The notes beneath the pieces were generated by a model, which was not told the origin of the DNA, searched no databases, and worked only from the letters and a program-made list of their open reading frames with translations. This document shows positions 33,336 through 42,170 of a stretch of DNA of 56,197 nt, in pieces. The translations under genes and the position numbers were made by a program. This DNA comes from Nonomuraea sp. SBT364. Lineage in GTDB: Bacteria; Actinomycetota; Actinomycetes; Streptosporangiales; Streptosporangiaceae. Position 1 is the first letter of the stretch. Every line of letters starts with the position of its first letter. Location of the stretch: contig NZ_LAVL01000044.1 in assembly GCF_001083785.1 (NCBI RefSeq), forward strand, positions 1 through 56,197. Direction: 5' to 3'.

Positions 33336-34595
33336 ATGAAGAACCGCATCCTGGCCCTGGCCGCCGTGTTCGCGCTCGGCGCGTGCGGCGCGGGCCCGGA
33401 CACGACCACCGGGGCGCCGCAGAGCAGCGGCCCCGCCAAGCTGACCGTCTGGATCATGGACGGCAGCGTCACGCAGGAGCTGCTCAAGACGTTCGAGACC
33501 CGATACGAGGGCGCCCACCAGGGCGTGGACCTCGACCTGCAGATCCAGCCGTGGGACGGTATCGGCGAGCGCGTCACCGCCGCGCTGGCCAGCACCGACG
33601 CGCCCGACGTGATCGAGGTGGGCAACACCCAGATCGCCCAGTACGCGGCCAGCGGCGGCGTCACCGACCTCACCGCCAAGGTCGCCGACCTCCAGGGCAC
33701 GGACTGGCTCCCGGGCCTGGCCCAGCCGGGGAACATCGACGGCAAGCAGTACGGCATCCCCTGGTACGCCGCGAACCGGGTGGTCGTCTACAACAAGGAC
33801 CTGTTCGCCGGGGCGGGCATCGACGAGCCCCCGAAAACGAGGGACGAATGGCTAAATATCACGGCCAAGCTGAACAAGGGTGGGAACCAGGGCATCTACC
33901 TGACCGGCCAGACCTGGTACGCGCTCGCCGGATTCGTCTGGGACGAGGGCGGCGACCTGGCCGTCCAGCAGGGCGGCGCCTGGAAGGGCGTGCTCGACAC
34001 CCCGCAGGCCCTGGCCGGCATGGACTTCTACAAGCGGCTCCAAGCCCTCGGCAAGGGCCCGAAGGACGCCGACGAGGCCAACCCGCCCCAGCACGAGGTG
34101 TTCGCCCAGGGCAAGGTGGCGCAGATCATCGCAGCCCCGGGCATCGCGGCCCGCGTCCTGGAGGTCGAGCCCGGCCTCAAGGACAAGATGGGTTTCTTCC
34201 CCATCCCCGGCAAGACGGCCGACAAGCCGGGCACGGTTTTCACCGGCGGCTCCGACCTGATCATCCCGGTCGCCTCGAAACACCAGGAGCAGGCGTACGA
34301 GGTCGTCAAGGCGCTGGCCGGCGAGCAGTTCCAGACGGAGCTGGCCAAGGAGATGGCGTTCGTGCCCAACCGCACCTCGCTGGCCGGCGTGCTGGCCGGT
34401 GAGGAGGCGACGGCCGCGATGGCCGCCGGCGCCGCCAACGGCCGCGCGACGCCGAACACCCCCAACTGGGCCGCCGTCGAGGCCACCTCGGTCATCAAGC
34501 AGTACATGACCGCGGTGCTCACCGGCGGCGACCCCGCCACGGAGGCCCGGAAGGTCTCCGAGTCCATCACCAAGACGCTCAACAGCGGGTCCTGA
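33336..34595 (+). CDS. Sugar ABC transporter substrate-binding lipoprotein
   Basis: A 419-residue family-1 extracellular solute-binding protein. The lipobox L14-G-A-C17 ends a short signal peptide, so it is anchored by a lipidated Cys on the outer face of the membrane. The mature domain has typical features (LTVWIMDG, PDVIEVGNTQIAQYA, YGIPWYAANRVVVYNKDLF). It lies 11 bp after the GH16 gene and is followed by two permeases. The ligand is probably an oligosaccharide or amino sugar; binding specificity cannot be read from the sequence. Confidence 0.88.
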   Translation: MKNRILALAAVFALGACGAGPDTTTGAPQSSGPAKLTVWIMDGSVTQELLKTFETRYEGAHQGVDLDLQIQPWDGIGERVTAALASTDAPDVIEVGNTQIAQYAASGGVTDLTAKVADLQGTDWLPGLAQPGNIDGKQYGIPWYAANRVVVYNKDLFAGAGIDEPPKTRDEWLNITAKLNKGGNQGIYLTGQTWYALAGFVWDEGGDLAVQQGGAWKGVLDTPQALAGMDFYKRLQALGKGPKDADEANPPQHEVFAQGKVAQIIAAPGIAARVLEVEPGLKDKMGFFPIPGKTADKPGTVFTGGSDLIIPVASKHQEQAYEVVKALAGEQFQTELAKEMAFVPNRTSLAGVLAGEEATAAMAAGAANGRATPNTPNWAAVEATSVIKQYMTAVLTGGDPATEARKVSESITKTLNSGS

Positions 34596-34599
34596 GCCC

Positions 34600-35478
34600 G
34601 TGCGCAACCGTTCGCTCTGGCCCTACCTGCTCATCGCGCCCACGGTGGCGGGTGGGGCCTTCCTCCTGCTCTATCCCATGCTCAAGGCCGCGCTGATCTC
34701 GCTGCAGCACTTCCGGATGGGCGAGCTCATCCGGGGCGGCGCCGAGTTCATCGGCTTCGGCAACTACGCCGAACTGCTGGCGGGAGCCGAGTTCTGGCAG
34801 GTGGTGCTGCGCACGCTCGTGTGGACCGCGATCAACGTGGTCCTCATCGTGGTGCTGTCCACCGGCATCGCGCTCATGCTGGTACGGCTGCGGCGCGGCA
34901 TGCGGCTGGCCCTGATGAGCGCGCTGGCGCTGGCCTGGGCCACCCCGGTGATCGCGGCCACCACGGTCTTCCAGTGGCTGTTCCAGTCGGAGCTGGGCGT
35001 GGTCAACTGGCTGCTGGCCTCGCTCGGGTTCGAGTCCTTCCGCGGCTACACCTGGTTCGCCGACGGCACCGCGACGTTCGCCGTGCTGGTGATCCTGGTG
35101 GTGTGGCAGTCGGTGCCGTTCGCCGCGCTCACCCTCTACGCCGGGCTCACCACGATCCCGGGGGAGCTGTACGAGTCGGCCAGGATCGACGGCGGCACCG
35201 GCTGGCAGGTGTTCTGGCGGGTCACGCTGCCGATGCTGCGGCAGTTGTTCGCCCTGATCGTCTCGCTGGAGGTGATCTGGGTGGCCAAGTGCTTCCCGCA
35301 GATCTGGGTGCTCTCGCAGGGCGGTCCCGACGACGCCACGACCACCCTGCCCGTCTACGCGTTCAAGATCGCCCGGGTGCTGCACCGGTACGACCTGGGC
35401 TCGGCCGTGGCCCTGCTCACCGTCGTGCTCCTGGCCGTGGCCCTGATCGCCAACCTGCGACGGATGGTCCGCTCATGA
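34600..35478 (+). CDS. Sugar ABC transporter permease (MalF-like)
   Basis: A 292-residue inner-membrane permease with six predicted membrane segments and the EAA loop ELYESARIDGGTGWQVFWRVTLPML that contacts the ATPase. The GTG start is 4 bp after the stop of the binding protein. The ATPase is missing from the operon, as in many actinomycete sugar importers served by a shared MsiK-type ATPase encoded elsewhere. Confidence 0.9.
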   Translation: MRNRSLWPYLLIAPTVAGGAFLLLYPMLKAALISLQHFRMGELIRGGAEFIGFGNYAELLAGAEFWQVVLRTLVWTAINVVLIVVLSTGIALMLVRLRRGMRLALMSALALAWATPVIAATTVFQWLFQSELGVVNWLLASLGFESFRGYTWFADGTATFAVLVILVVWQSVPFAALTLYAGLTTIPGELYESARIDGGTGWQVFWRVTLPMLRQLFALIVSLEVIWVAKCFPQIWVLSQGGPDDATTTLPVYAFKIARVLHRYDLGSAVALLTVVLLAVALIANLRRMVRS

Positions 35479-36293
35479 GAAGGCTCACGCTCAACGTCGC
35501 CGCGCTCGCCGTGCTGGTGGTGACGATCTTCCCGGTCTACTGGATGTTCCTGACGGCGTTCAAGCCGACCCGGGACATCCAGGCGCGCACGCCGTCGTTC
35601 TGGCCCGCCTCGCCGACGCTGGAACACTTCGTGACCGCCGTGAACGCGCCGGGGTTCTGGACCTACTGGCGCAACAGCCTCCTCGTGACCGTCGTGGCCG
35701 TGCTGCTGGCGCTGGTGGTGGCGCTGCTGGCGGCGTTCGCGGTGACCAGGATGCGGTGGCGGGGACGCGGCGCGTTCGTGGTCATGGTGTTCGCCGCCCA
35801 GATGGCGCCGTGGGAGGCGCTGCTGGTGCCGGTGTTCATCATCGCCAGGGACACCGAGCTGCTGGACTCGCTGGCGATGCTGACCGGGGTCTACTTCATG
35901 ATCACGCTGCCGTTCACGATCGTGACCCTGCGCGGGTTCCTCGCCGCGATCCCGCTGGAGCTGGAGGAGGCGGCACAGGTCGACGGGTGCAGCCGGCTGG
36001 TGGCCTTCCGGCGGGTGGTGTTCCCGCTGCTGGCGCCCGGGTTGATGGCGACCTCGCTGTTCGGGTTCATCACGGCGTGGAACGAGTTCGCGTTCGTCAA
36101 CGTGCTGATCATCAAGGAGCAGGACCAGCGGACGCTGCCGGTGTGGCTGTCGTCGTTCCGCGACGTGTTCGGCACCGACTGGGGGGCGACGATGGCCGCG
36201 GCCGGCCTGTTCGCGCTGCCGGCGCTGCTGCTCTTCCTGTTCCTGCAGCGCAAGGTGGGCGTGGGCATGACCGCCGGAGCGGTCAAGGGGTGA
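35475..36293 (+). CDS. Sugar ABC transporter permease (MalG-like)
   Basis: A 272-residue partner permease with six membrane segments and the EAA loop ELEEAAQVDGCSRLVAFRRVVFPLL. The ATG overlaps the stop of the previous permease (ATGA), so the pair is coupled. Its 3' end overlaps the convergent kinase copy 2 by 11 bp, marking the end of the first amino-sugar module. Confidence 0.9.
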   Translation: MRRLTLNVAALAVLVVTIFPVYWMFLTAFKPTRDIQARTPSFWPASPTLEHFVTAVNAPGFWTYWRNSLLVTVVAVLLALVVALLAAFAVTRMRWRGRGAFVVMVFAAQMAPWEALLVPVFIIARDTELLDSLAMLTGVYFMITLPFTIVTLRGFLAAIPLELEEAAQVDGCSRLVAFRRVVFPLLAPGLMATSLFGFITAWNEFAFVNVLIIKEQDQRTLPVWLSSFRDVFGTDWGATMAAAGLFALPALLLFLFLQRKVGVGMTAGAVKG

Positions 36294-37221
36294 AGCGGGC
36301 GTGCAGCGCCGCCCTGTCGCGCTCGGGCAGCAGGTCGTGGGCGGCCAGCCAGGCGGCCGCGCCCGCCGCGTCGCGCGCCGTCGCCACCGTCTCGCCCGCC
36401 AGCAGCCCGATCACGGTGTCGCGGACCGGGCCATCGTTGGTCAGGACGCTGCCGGCCAGCACGATCGGGCCGCCCTCGTGCACCCGGTGGACGGTGTCGG
36501 CCAGATGTCCGGCGGCCCGGCGGGTGATGTCGAGCGCCACCGGGTCGCCCTCGGCGGCGGCCCGGCACACCAGGGCGGCCAGGGCGGCCAGGCGCATGTG
36601 ATCGGCCTGCGCGAGCCGGACGAGCCGGGCGGCGCTGTCGCGCGGGGAGTCGCCGCGCTCCGCGCCGAGGAAGTGGTCGAGGACGAGCTCCGTCAGCGGG
36701 GACGACGGCGCGGCGCGGTCGAGCCCGGCGACCACGGCCTTGGCCGCGGCGCGGCCGATCCAGAAGCCGGAGCCCGCGTCGCCGAGGAGCCAGCCGAGCC
36801 CGTCGGCGAGCACGACGCGGCGGTGACCGGCGATGCGGGCGGCGATGGCGCCGGTGCCCGACAGCAGGAGGGTGCCGTCGGGGGCCGGTGTCCCGGCCAC
36901 GTAGGCGATCTCGACGTCGCCCATGACCCGGGGCCCCGCCGGGATGCCCAGGTCGGCCCAGACCTTGCCGAGCGCCGGTTCCAGCTCGCGGACGTGGCCC
37001 GCGACCCCCGCCAGGGAGGCGACCACGCGCGCGCCCGAATGGCCGCCGAGCGCCTCGCGCAGGGCGCCGCCGATGGCGGCGACGGCCTTGTCCAGGCCGT
37101 GGGCGGTGGGGTTGCCGGCGCCCGCGCGCGCGTATCCGAGACGGGTGCCGTCGAGGGCGTGCACGGCGACGCGGGAGGAGGTCGCGCCGGCGTCGACACC
37201 GATCACGAGCGAATACGTCAC
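36283..37221 (-). CDS. N-acetylglucosamine kinase-like protein (BadF/BadG ATPase family), copy 2
   Basis: A 312-residue kinase of the same family as the gene at 29071-30186, without the Pro-rich insert. It has YSLVIGVDAGATSSRVAV, LLLSGTGAIAARIAGH, the GLGWLLGDAGSGFWIG signature and GPIVLAGSVL. The GTG at 37221 is chosen because CACAAT lies 6 bases upstream and the phosphate-1 motif begins within eight codons. It is divergent from RpiR copy 2, repeating the layout of module 1. The probable role is phosphorylation of imported GlcNAc. Confidence 0.83.
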   Translation of the reverse strand: MTYSLVIGVDAGATSSRVAVHALDGTRLGYARAGAGNPTAHGLDKAVAAIGGALREALGGHSGARVVASLAGVAGHVRELEPALGKVWADLGIPAGPRVMGDVEIAYVAGTPAPDGTLLLSGTGAIAARIAGHRRVVLADGLGWLLGDAGSGFWIGRAAAKAVVAGLDRAAPSSPLTELVLDHFLGAERGDSPRDSAARLVRLAQADHMRLAALAALVCRAAAEGDPVALDITRRAAGHLADTVHRVHEGGPIVLAGSVLTNDGPVRDTVIGLLAGETVATARDAAGAAAWLAAHDLLPERDRAALHARFTP

Positions 37222-37227
37222 GATCAG

Positions 37228-37289
37228 ATTGTGGGTCTTGACGTGACCGAGAAGCAAGAATAATTTTCGCCAGAAGACCGGATATCCGG
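37228..37289. promoter_or_regulatory. Kinase/RpiR copy 2 divergent promoter region
   Basis: The minus-strand -10 CACAAT (37228-37233) serves kinase copy 2. The perfect 12-bp palindrome CCGGATATCCGG (37278-37289) lies just before the AAGGAA site of RpiR copy 2. The AATAATTTTCGCCAG segment between them resembles the AATTATC(G/A)CCAC repeats of module 1. These are plausible sugar-responsive operators. Confidence 0.45.
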
Positions 37290-37300
37290 AAGGAATATTC

Positions 37301-38170
37301 GTGACTTCAGGAGCACTGGGGCGCGTCGAGACCGAGCTGCCCGGATTGCCGGAGGCGTTACGCCGCGTCGGCGAGGTGATCCTCGGCGACCCCGCCGAGG
37401 CCGCCCGGTCGACGATCATCGCGCTGGCCGAGCGGGCCGGCAGCTCACCCGCGACCGTGACGAGGTTCTGCCGGGCGTTCGGCTTCTCCGGCTACGCCGA
37501 GCTGAGGGTGGCGCTGGCCACCGAGACGGGCCGGGCCGCGCAGGCCGGCTGGGGCGCGGGGGTCGGGCACGAGATCGGCCCCGACGACCCGATCGACGCC
37601 GCCATCGAGGTGATGGCCGCCGCCGACGCCCGGCTGATCCAGGACACCGCCGCCCAGCTCGACGCGGCCGTGGTCTCGACGGTGGCCGACCGGCTGGTCG
37701 CCGCCCGCAGGGTCCTCCTGGTCGGCGTCTCCACCAGCGGCAACGTGGCCACCATGCTCGAAGGGCGGCTGCGCCGGATCGGCATCCCGTGCTGGAGCGC
37801 CGGCGACGCGCACGTGGCGCTGTCGGAGGCGGCACTGCTGCGCGACGGCGACGTGGCGATCGGCATCAGCCACCGGGGCCGCACCCGCGAGGTCATGGAG
37901 GCGCTGGCCGAGGCCGGCAGCCACGGCGCGCTGACGGTCGCGGTGACCTCCTTCGCCCGCTCCCCGCTGGCGGAGCTGGCCGAGCTGGTGCTGACCACCG
38001 CGAGCAGGGAGACCACGTTCCGGCTCGGCGGGCTGGCCGCCGTCCACTCGCAGCTGTTCGTGCTCGACGCCGTCTACGTGGCGGTCGCGCAACGCACGTA
38101 CGAGGCCACCAACGAGGCGTTCGAGCTCACGATCAGCGCCGTGGAGAGCCACCGCGTGGAGAGAGGCTGA
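37301..38170 (+). CDS. RpiR-family regulator (HTH-SIS), copy 2
   Basis: 289 residues with the RpiR HTH (LAERAGSSPATVTRFCRAFGFSGYAELR) and a SIS domain (VLLVGVSTSGNVATM ... GISHRGRTREVMEALAEAGSHGALTVAVTS). It is closely related along its whole length to copy 1. GTG start with AAGGAA upstream. The SIS protein gene begins directly after its stop. It is the probable regulator of the NgcEFG-like importer and the divergent kinase. Confidence 0.9.
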   Translation: MTSGALGRVETELPGLPEALRRVGEVILGDPAEAARSTIIALAERAGSSPATVTRFCRAFGFSGYAELRVALATETGRAAQAGWGAGVGHEIGPDDPIDAAIEVMAAADARLIQDTAAQLDAAVVSTVADRLVAARRVLLVGVSTSGNVATMLEGRLRRIGIPCWSAGDAHVALSEAALLRDGDVAIGISHRGRTREVMEALAEAGSHGALTVAVTSFARSPLAELAELVLTTASRETTFRLGGLAAVHSQLFVLDAVYVAVAQRTYEATNEAFELTISAVESHRVERG

Positions 38171-38905
38171 ATGACGTACGCATCCAGAGTCCTGGAGCTG
38201 GCCCGCCAGGTCGCCGAGTCGCAGGCCGAGCCGATCGGGCAGGCCGCCGGGGCGATCGTGACGGCGCTGCGCGCCGGGGGAGTGGTCAACGCGTTCGGGT
38301 CGGGGCACTCCGAGGCCATCGCGATGGAGATCGCCGGCCGGGCCGGCGGGCTGGTGCCCAGCAACCGGCTCAGCCCGCGCGACCTCGTCCTGTACGGCGG
38401 GGAGCCGCCCAGCGTGCTGACCCCCGAGCTCGAACGCGACCCGGCCGTCGCGCACCGGATCTACGAGCTGGCGCCGGTGCAGCCGCAGGACGTGTTCGTG
38501 CTGATCTCCAGCTCGGGCGTGAACGGCGCCGTCGTCGAGCTGGCCTCGCTCGTCAAGGAACGCGGCCACGCGCTGATCGCGATCACCTCCGTCAAGCACA
38601 GCATCCAGATGACCTCGCGCCATCCGTCGGGCGGCAAGCTGCTCGACCTGGCCGACGTCGTGCTGGACAACGGCGCCCCGTACGGCGACGCGATCCTGGA
38701 ACTGCCCGGGGGCGGCAGTTACGGCGCGGTCTCCACGATCACCTCCGCGCTGCTCGCGCAGTTGGTGGTCACCGAGGCGGTGGACCGGCTGGTGGCGCTC
38801 GGCGAGACGCCGCCCGTCTACCTGTCGGTCAACGTGACCGGCGGCGACGAGCACAACAAGGCCCTGGAAGGCCGCTACGCAGGGCGCATCAGGCGCGGAA
38901 CATAA
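38171..38905 (+). CDS. SIS-domain phosphosugar-binding protein, copy 2
   Basis: A 244-residue single SIS domain with VVNAFGSGHSEAIAMEIAGRAGG and LISSSGVNGAVVELASL, a clear paralogue of 31136-31882. It lies between RpiR copy 2 and the binding protein gene, in one operon. The same role as copy 1 is expected: chemistry on, or binding of, an amino-sugar phosphate. Confidence 0.84.
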   Translation: MTYASRVLELARQVAESQAEPIGQAAGAIVTALRAGGVVNAFGSGHSEAIAMEIAGRAGGLVPSNRLSPRDLVLYGGEPPSVLTPELERDPAVAHRIYELAPVQPQDVFVLISSSGVNGAVVELASLVKERGHALIAITSVKHSIQMTSRHPSGGKLLDLADVVLDNGAPYGDAILELPGGGSYGAVSTITSALLAQLVVTEAVDRLVALGETPPVYLSVNVTGGDEHNKALEGRYAGRIRRGT

Positions 38906-38928
38906 GCAGTCCAAGGAGTAGGAACAGC

Positions 38929-40338
38929 ATGTCGAACACCCCCCACATCACCCGGCGCGGTCTTCTCCGCGCCGCCGCCCTGGCCCCGGTGGCGGGCGCG
39001 CTCGCCGCCTGCGCCACCCCCGCGCAGCAGGCGCCGGCCGCCTCGGCCGCGCCCGCGGCCACGAGCGCGTCGAACCCGTTCGGCGTGGTCGCGAACAAGC
39101 CGCTGGAGATCTGGATCTTCGACGGCGGGTTCGGCAACGCCTATGCCACCGACATCCACCAGCCGTTGTTCAAGACCAAGTACCCGCAGGTGGAGATCAA
39201 GCACAACTCCACCAAGGAGATCACCAAGGTCCTGCAGCCGCGCTTCGCCGGCGGCAACCCGCCCGAGGTCATCGACAACTCCGGCGCCAACGCCATGGAC
39301 ATGGGCGCGCTCGCCCAGGACGGCCAGCTCCAGGACCTGACCCCGCTGCTCGACGCGCCGAGCTGGGACGATCCCAACACCAAGGTCCGCGACATCCTCG
39401 ACCCGGCCGTGGCGGAGTTCGGCACCTACGACGGCAAGTTCAGCGTCCTCGGCTACGTCAACTACATCCACGGCATCTGGTACTCGCAGAAGGTCTTCCG
39501 CGACAACGGCTGGGCGGTCCCCAAGACCTGGGACGAGTTCCTCGCCCTCTGCGAGACGATCAAGAAGTCCGGCAAGATGGCGCCGTTCACGTACGCCGGC
39601 AAGCACCCGCAGTACCTGTACGAGCCGCTGCTGACCATGGCCGCCAAGATCGGCGGCAACGAGGTGCTGGTCAACATCGACAACCTGGAGGACGGCGCCT
39701 GGTCGGCCGAGCCGGTCAAGCAGGCGGCGGAGGCGTGGGCCGAGGTCGGCGCCAAGTACCTGATGCAGGGCACCACCGGCCTGGACCACGTGCAGACCCA
39801 GACGGCCCAGAACAAGTACCAGGTCGCCATGCTGCCCTCCGGCTCCTGGCTGGAGAACGAGCAGAAGGACACCACCCCCGACGACTTCGAGTACGGCATG
39901 TTCGCCATCCCCGACTTCACCGCCTCCGACAAGATGCCGTACGGCACCCTGCACACCCAGCCGGGCGAGTCGTTCATCGTCTCGGCCAAGAGCGCCAACC
40001 CGCAGGCCGGCATGGAGTACCTGCGCGCGATGCTGTCGAAGAAGGCGGCCGGCGACTTCAGCGAGCTCGTCCGTACCGTGTCCGTGGTCAAGGGCGCCGG
40101 CGAGGGCCGCGACCTGACGCCCGGCGCGAAGAGCGCCACCGAGGCGCTCACCGCCGCCGGCGCCAACACCGTCTACTACCGCTGGCGCACCTGGTACGCC
40201 CAGTTGCACGACGAGGCCGTGGCCGCCACCGGCCAGCTCATGTCCGGCGGCGTCACCCCCGCCAAGTACGTGGAGCGGTTGCAGAAGAAGGCCGACGAGA
40301 TCAAGAACGACTCCGCGATCAAGAAGTACACGCGCTGA
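38929..40338 (+). CDS. ngcE: N-acetylglucosamine/diacetylchitobiose-binding lipoprotein, NgcE-like
   Basis: A 469-residue solute-binding protein. The N-terminus is a Tat-type lipoprotein signal (ITRRGLLRAAALAPVAGALAAC, lipidated Cys near 27) followed by an Ala/Pro linker. The mature sequence (LEIWIFDGGFGNAY, KEITKVLQPRFAGGNPPEVIDNSGANAMDM, YVNYIHGIWYSQKVF) fits the NgcE family that binds GlcNAc and chitobiose in streptomycetes. AAGGAG lies upstream. Two permease genes follow with overlap. The symbol is assigned by family recognition plus context, not by comparison. Confidence 0.85.
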   Translation: MSNTPHITRRGLLRAAALAPVAGALAACATPAQQAPAASAAPAATSASNPFGVVANKPLEIWIFDGGFGNAYATDIHQPLFKTKYPQVEIKHNSTKEITKVLQPRFAGGNPPEVIDNSGANAMDMGALAQDGQLQDLTPLLDAPSWDDPNTKVRDILDPAVAEFGTYDGKFSVLGYVNYIHGIWYSQKVFRDNGWAVPKTWDEFLALCETIKKSGKMAPFTYAGKHPQYLYEPLLTMAAKIGGNEVLVNIDNLEDGAWSAEPVKQAAEAWAEVGAKYLMQGTTGLDHVQTQTAQNKYQVAMLPSGSWLENEQKDTTPDDFEYGMFAIPDFTASDKMPYGTLHTQPGESFIVSAKSANPQAGMEYLRAMLSKKAAGDFSELVRTVSVVKGAGEGRDLTPGAKSATEALTAAGANTVYYRWRTWYAQLHDEAVAATGQLMSGGVTPAKYVERLQKKADEIKNDSAIKKYTR

Positions 40339-41249
40339 TGTTCAACACCTATCGCCGGGGCCTGTTCATCACCGCGTTCCTGGCGGCCCCGGTGACGCTC
40401 TACCTGGTCTACGTCATCTCCCCGTACATCCAGGCGTTCTACATCGCGACGACCGACTGGCGGGGCGTGAGCGCCACCCCGAACTTCATCGGGCTGGACA
40501 ACTTCGTCAGGCTGTTCTCCGACGGGATCTTCTGGAAGGCGGTCACGCACAACGCGGCCCTGCTGGTGCTGCTGCCGCTCTTCACGATCGTCATCGCCCT
40601 GTTCTTCGCGTTCCTGCTCAACGTGGGCAGCGGGGGACGGGGCGTGGCGGGCGTCCCCGGGTCGAAGGTCTACCGGGTGGTGTTCTTCTTCCCGCAGGTC
40701 CTGGCCGTGACCGTGGTGGCGGTGCTGTTCCAGCAGGTGTTCCGGCCGGACGACAGCGGCATGCTGAACGGGCCGCTGATGGCGCTCGGGCTGAGCCCGA
40801 TCTCCTTCCTGTCGGATCCGGGCATCGCGTTCTGGTCGGTGCTCGGCGTCATGGTGTGGCAGGCGGTCGGCTTCTACGTGGTGCTGTTCTCCGCCGGGCT
40901 GGCCTCGATCCCGCGCGACATGTTCGAGGCGGCCGCCATCGACGGGGCCGGGCGGGTGAGCCTGTTCTTCCGCATCACGCTGCCGCTGCTGTGGGACACG
41001 GTCCAGGTGGCCTGGGTCTACCTGGGCATCCTGGCGCTGGACGTGTTCGCGATCGTGTGGGTGATGACCGACCAGCAGGGGGGTCCCGACTACTCCACGA
41101 CCGTGATGGCGACGGAGATCTACCGCAACGCGTTCGAGTACTTCCGCTTCGGCTACGCCTCGGCGCTGGGCGTCGTGATGTTCTTCTTCACCATCGGTTT
41201 CGCGATCCTGTCGCTGCGCCTGTCTCGTCGCGAGCGAATCGAGTACTGA
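40338..41249 (+). CDS. ngcF: Amino-sugar ABC transporter permease, NgcF-like
   Basis: A 303-residue permease with six membrane segments and the EAA loop DMFEAAAIDGAGRVSLFFRITLPLL. The ATG shares one base with the preceding TGA (TGATG), so translation is coupled to the binding protein. It forms the membrane channel with the next gene product. Confidence 0.87.
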   Translation: MFNTYRRGLFITAFLAAPVTLYLVYVISPYIQAFYIATTDWRGVSATPNFIGLDNFVRLFSDGIFWKAVTHNAALLVLLPLFTIVIALFFAFLLNVGSGGRGVAGVPGSKVYRVVFFFPQVLAVTVVAVLFQQVFRPDDSGMLNGPLMALGLSPISFLSDPGIAFWSVLGVMVWQAVGFYVVLFSAGLASIPRDMFEAAAIDGAGRVSLFFRITLPLLWDTVQVAWVYLGILALDVFAIVWVMTDQQGGPDYSTTVMATEIYRNAFEYFRFGYASALGVVMFFFTIGFAILSLRLSRRERIEY

Positions 41250-41252
41250 GAG

Positions 41253-42170
41253 ATGACGACGATGACCTCGTGGACGATCGCGAACTCGCGCAAACTGGCC
41301 CGCCAGGAGCGCAGGCGGCGGATGGGGCCTCTGGCCCTGCTCACCCACCTGGCGCTGCTGCTGTGGACCGTGCTCACCGTGGTGCCGATCCTGTGGACGT
41401 TCCTGGCCTCGGTCAAGAGCGAGGACGAGATCTTCGGCGCCGCCTGGTCCCTGCCGGCGACGCTGCGCTGGGACAACTTCGCCCGGGCCTGGGACCAGGT
41501 GCACATCGGGCAGTACTTCCTCAACAGCGTGATCGTGGTGGCGTTCAGCGTGACCGGCACCATGCTGCTGGGCGCGATGGCCGCCTACGTGCTGGCCCGC
41601 TATCCGTTCCGCGGCAACCGGGCCGTCTACCTGCTGTTCGTCTCGGGCCTGGCGTTCCCGGTCTACCTGGCGCTGACGCCGCTGTTCTTCGTGGTGCAGA
41701 ACATGGGCAACGTGCCGCTGATCGGCCCGTTCATCGGCCTCAACACGCATGCCGGCCTGGTGCTGGTCTACATCGCGTACTCGATGCCGTTCACCGTGTT
41801 CTTCCTGGCCGCGTTCTTCCGCACGCTGCCGACGGCGGTGGGGGAGGCGGCCATGGTCGACGGCGCGTCGCACACCCGTGTGTTCTTCCAGATCATGCTG
41901 CCGATGGCCCGGCCGGGCCTGGTGAGCATCACCATCTTCAACGTCCTGGGCCAGTGGAACCAGTATCAGCTTCCGCTGGTGCTGCTCCAGGAACGCGACA
42001 AATGGGTGCTCACGCAGGGCATCGCCGACATCTCGACGGCGGCCGGCTACGACGCGGACTGGGCGGCGCTGTTCGCCGCCCTGACCCTGGCCATCCTGCC
42101 GATGCTGATCGTCTACACGGTCTTCCAGCGGCAGATCCAGTCGGGCCTCACGATGGGCGCCCTGAAGTGA
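41253..42170 (+). CDS. ngcG: Amino-sugar ABC transporter permease, NgcG-like
   Basis: A 305-residue permease whose Arg/Lys-rich N-terminus is followed by six membrane segments and the EAA loop TAVGEAAMVDGASHTRVFFQIMLPM. It begins 3 bp after NgcF. No ATPase gene follows. The 3' end overlaps the convergent metE gene by 23 bp. Confidence 0.87.
   Translation: MTTMTSWTIANSRKLARQERRRRMGPLALLTHLALLLWTVLTVVPILWTFLASVKSEDEIFGAAWSLPATLRWDNFARAWDQVHIGQYFLNSVIVVAFSVTGTMLLGAMAAYVLARYPFRGNRAVYLLFVSGLAFPVYLALTPLFFVVQNMGNVPLIGPFIGLNTHAGLVLVYIAYSMPFTVFFLAAFFRTLPTAVGEAAMVDGASHTRVFFQIMLPMARPGLVSITIFNVLGQWNQYQLPLVLLQERDKWVLTQGIADISTAAGYDADWAALFAALTLAILPMLIVYTVFQRQIQSGLTMGALK

Noticed and set aside
30187..38928. 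DasR (GlcNAc regulator) binding sites in the amino-sugar modules
   Set aside because: No TGGTCTAGACCA-like 16-mer was seen in the intergenic regions; the local RpiR proteins are better candidates.
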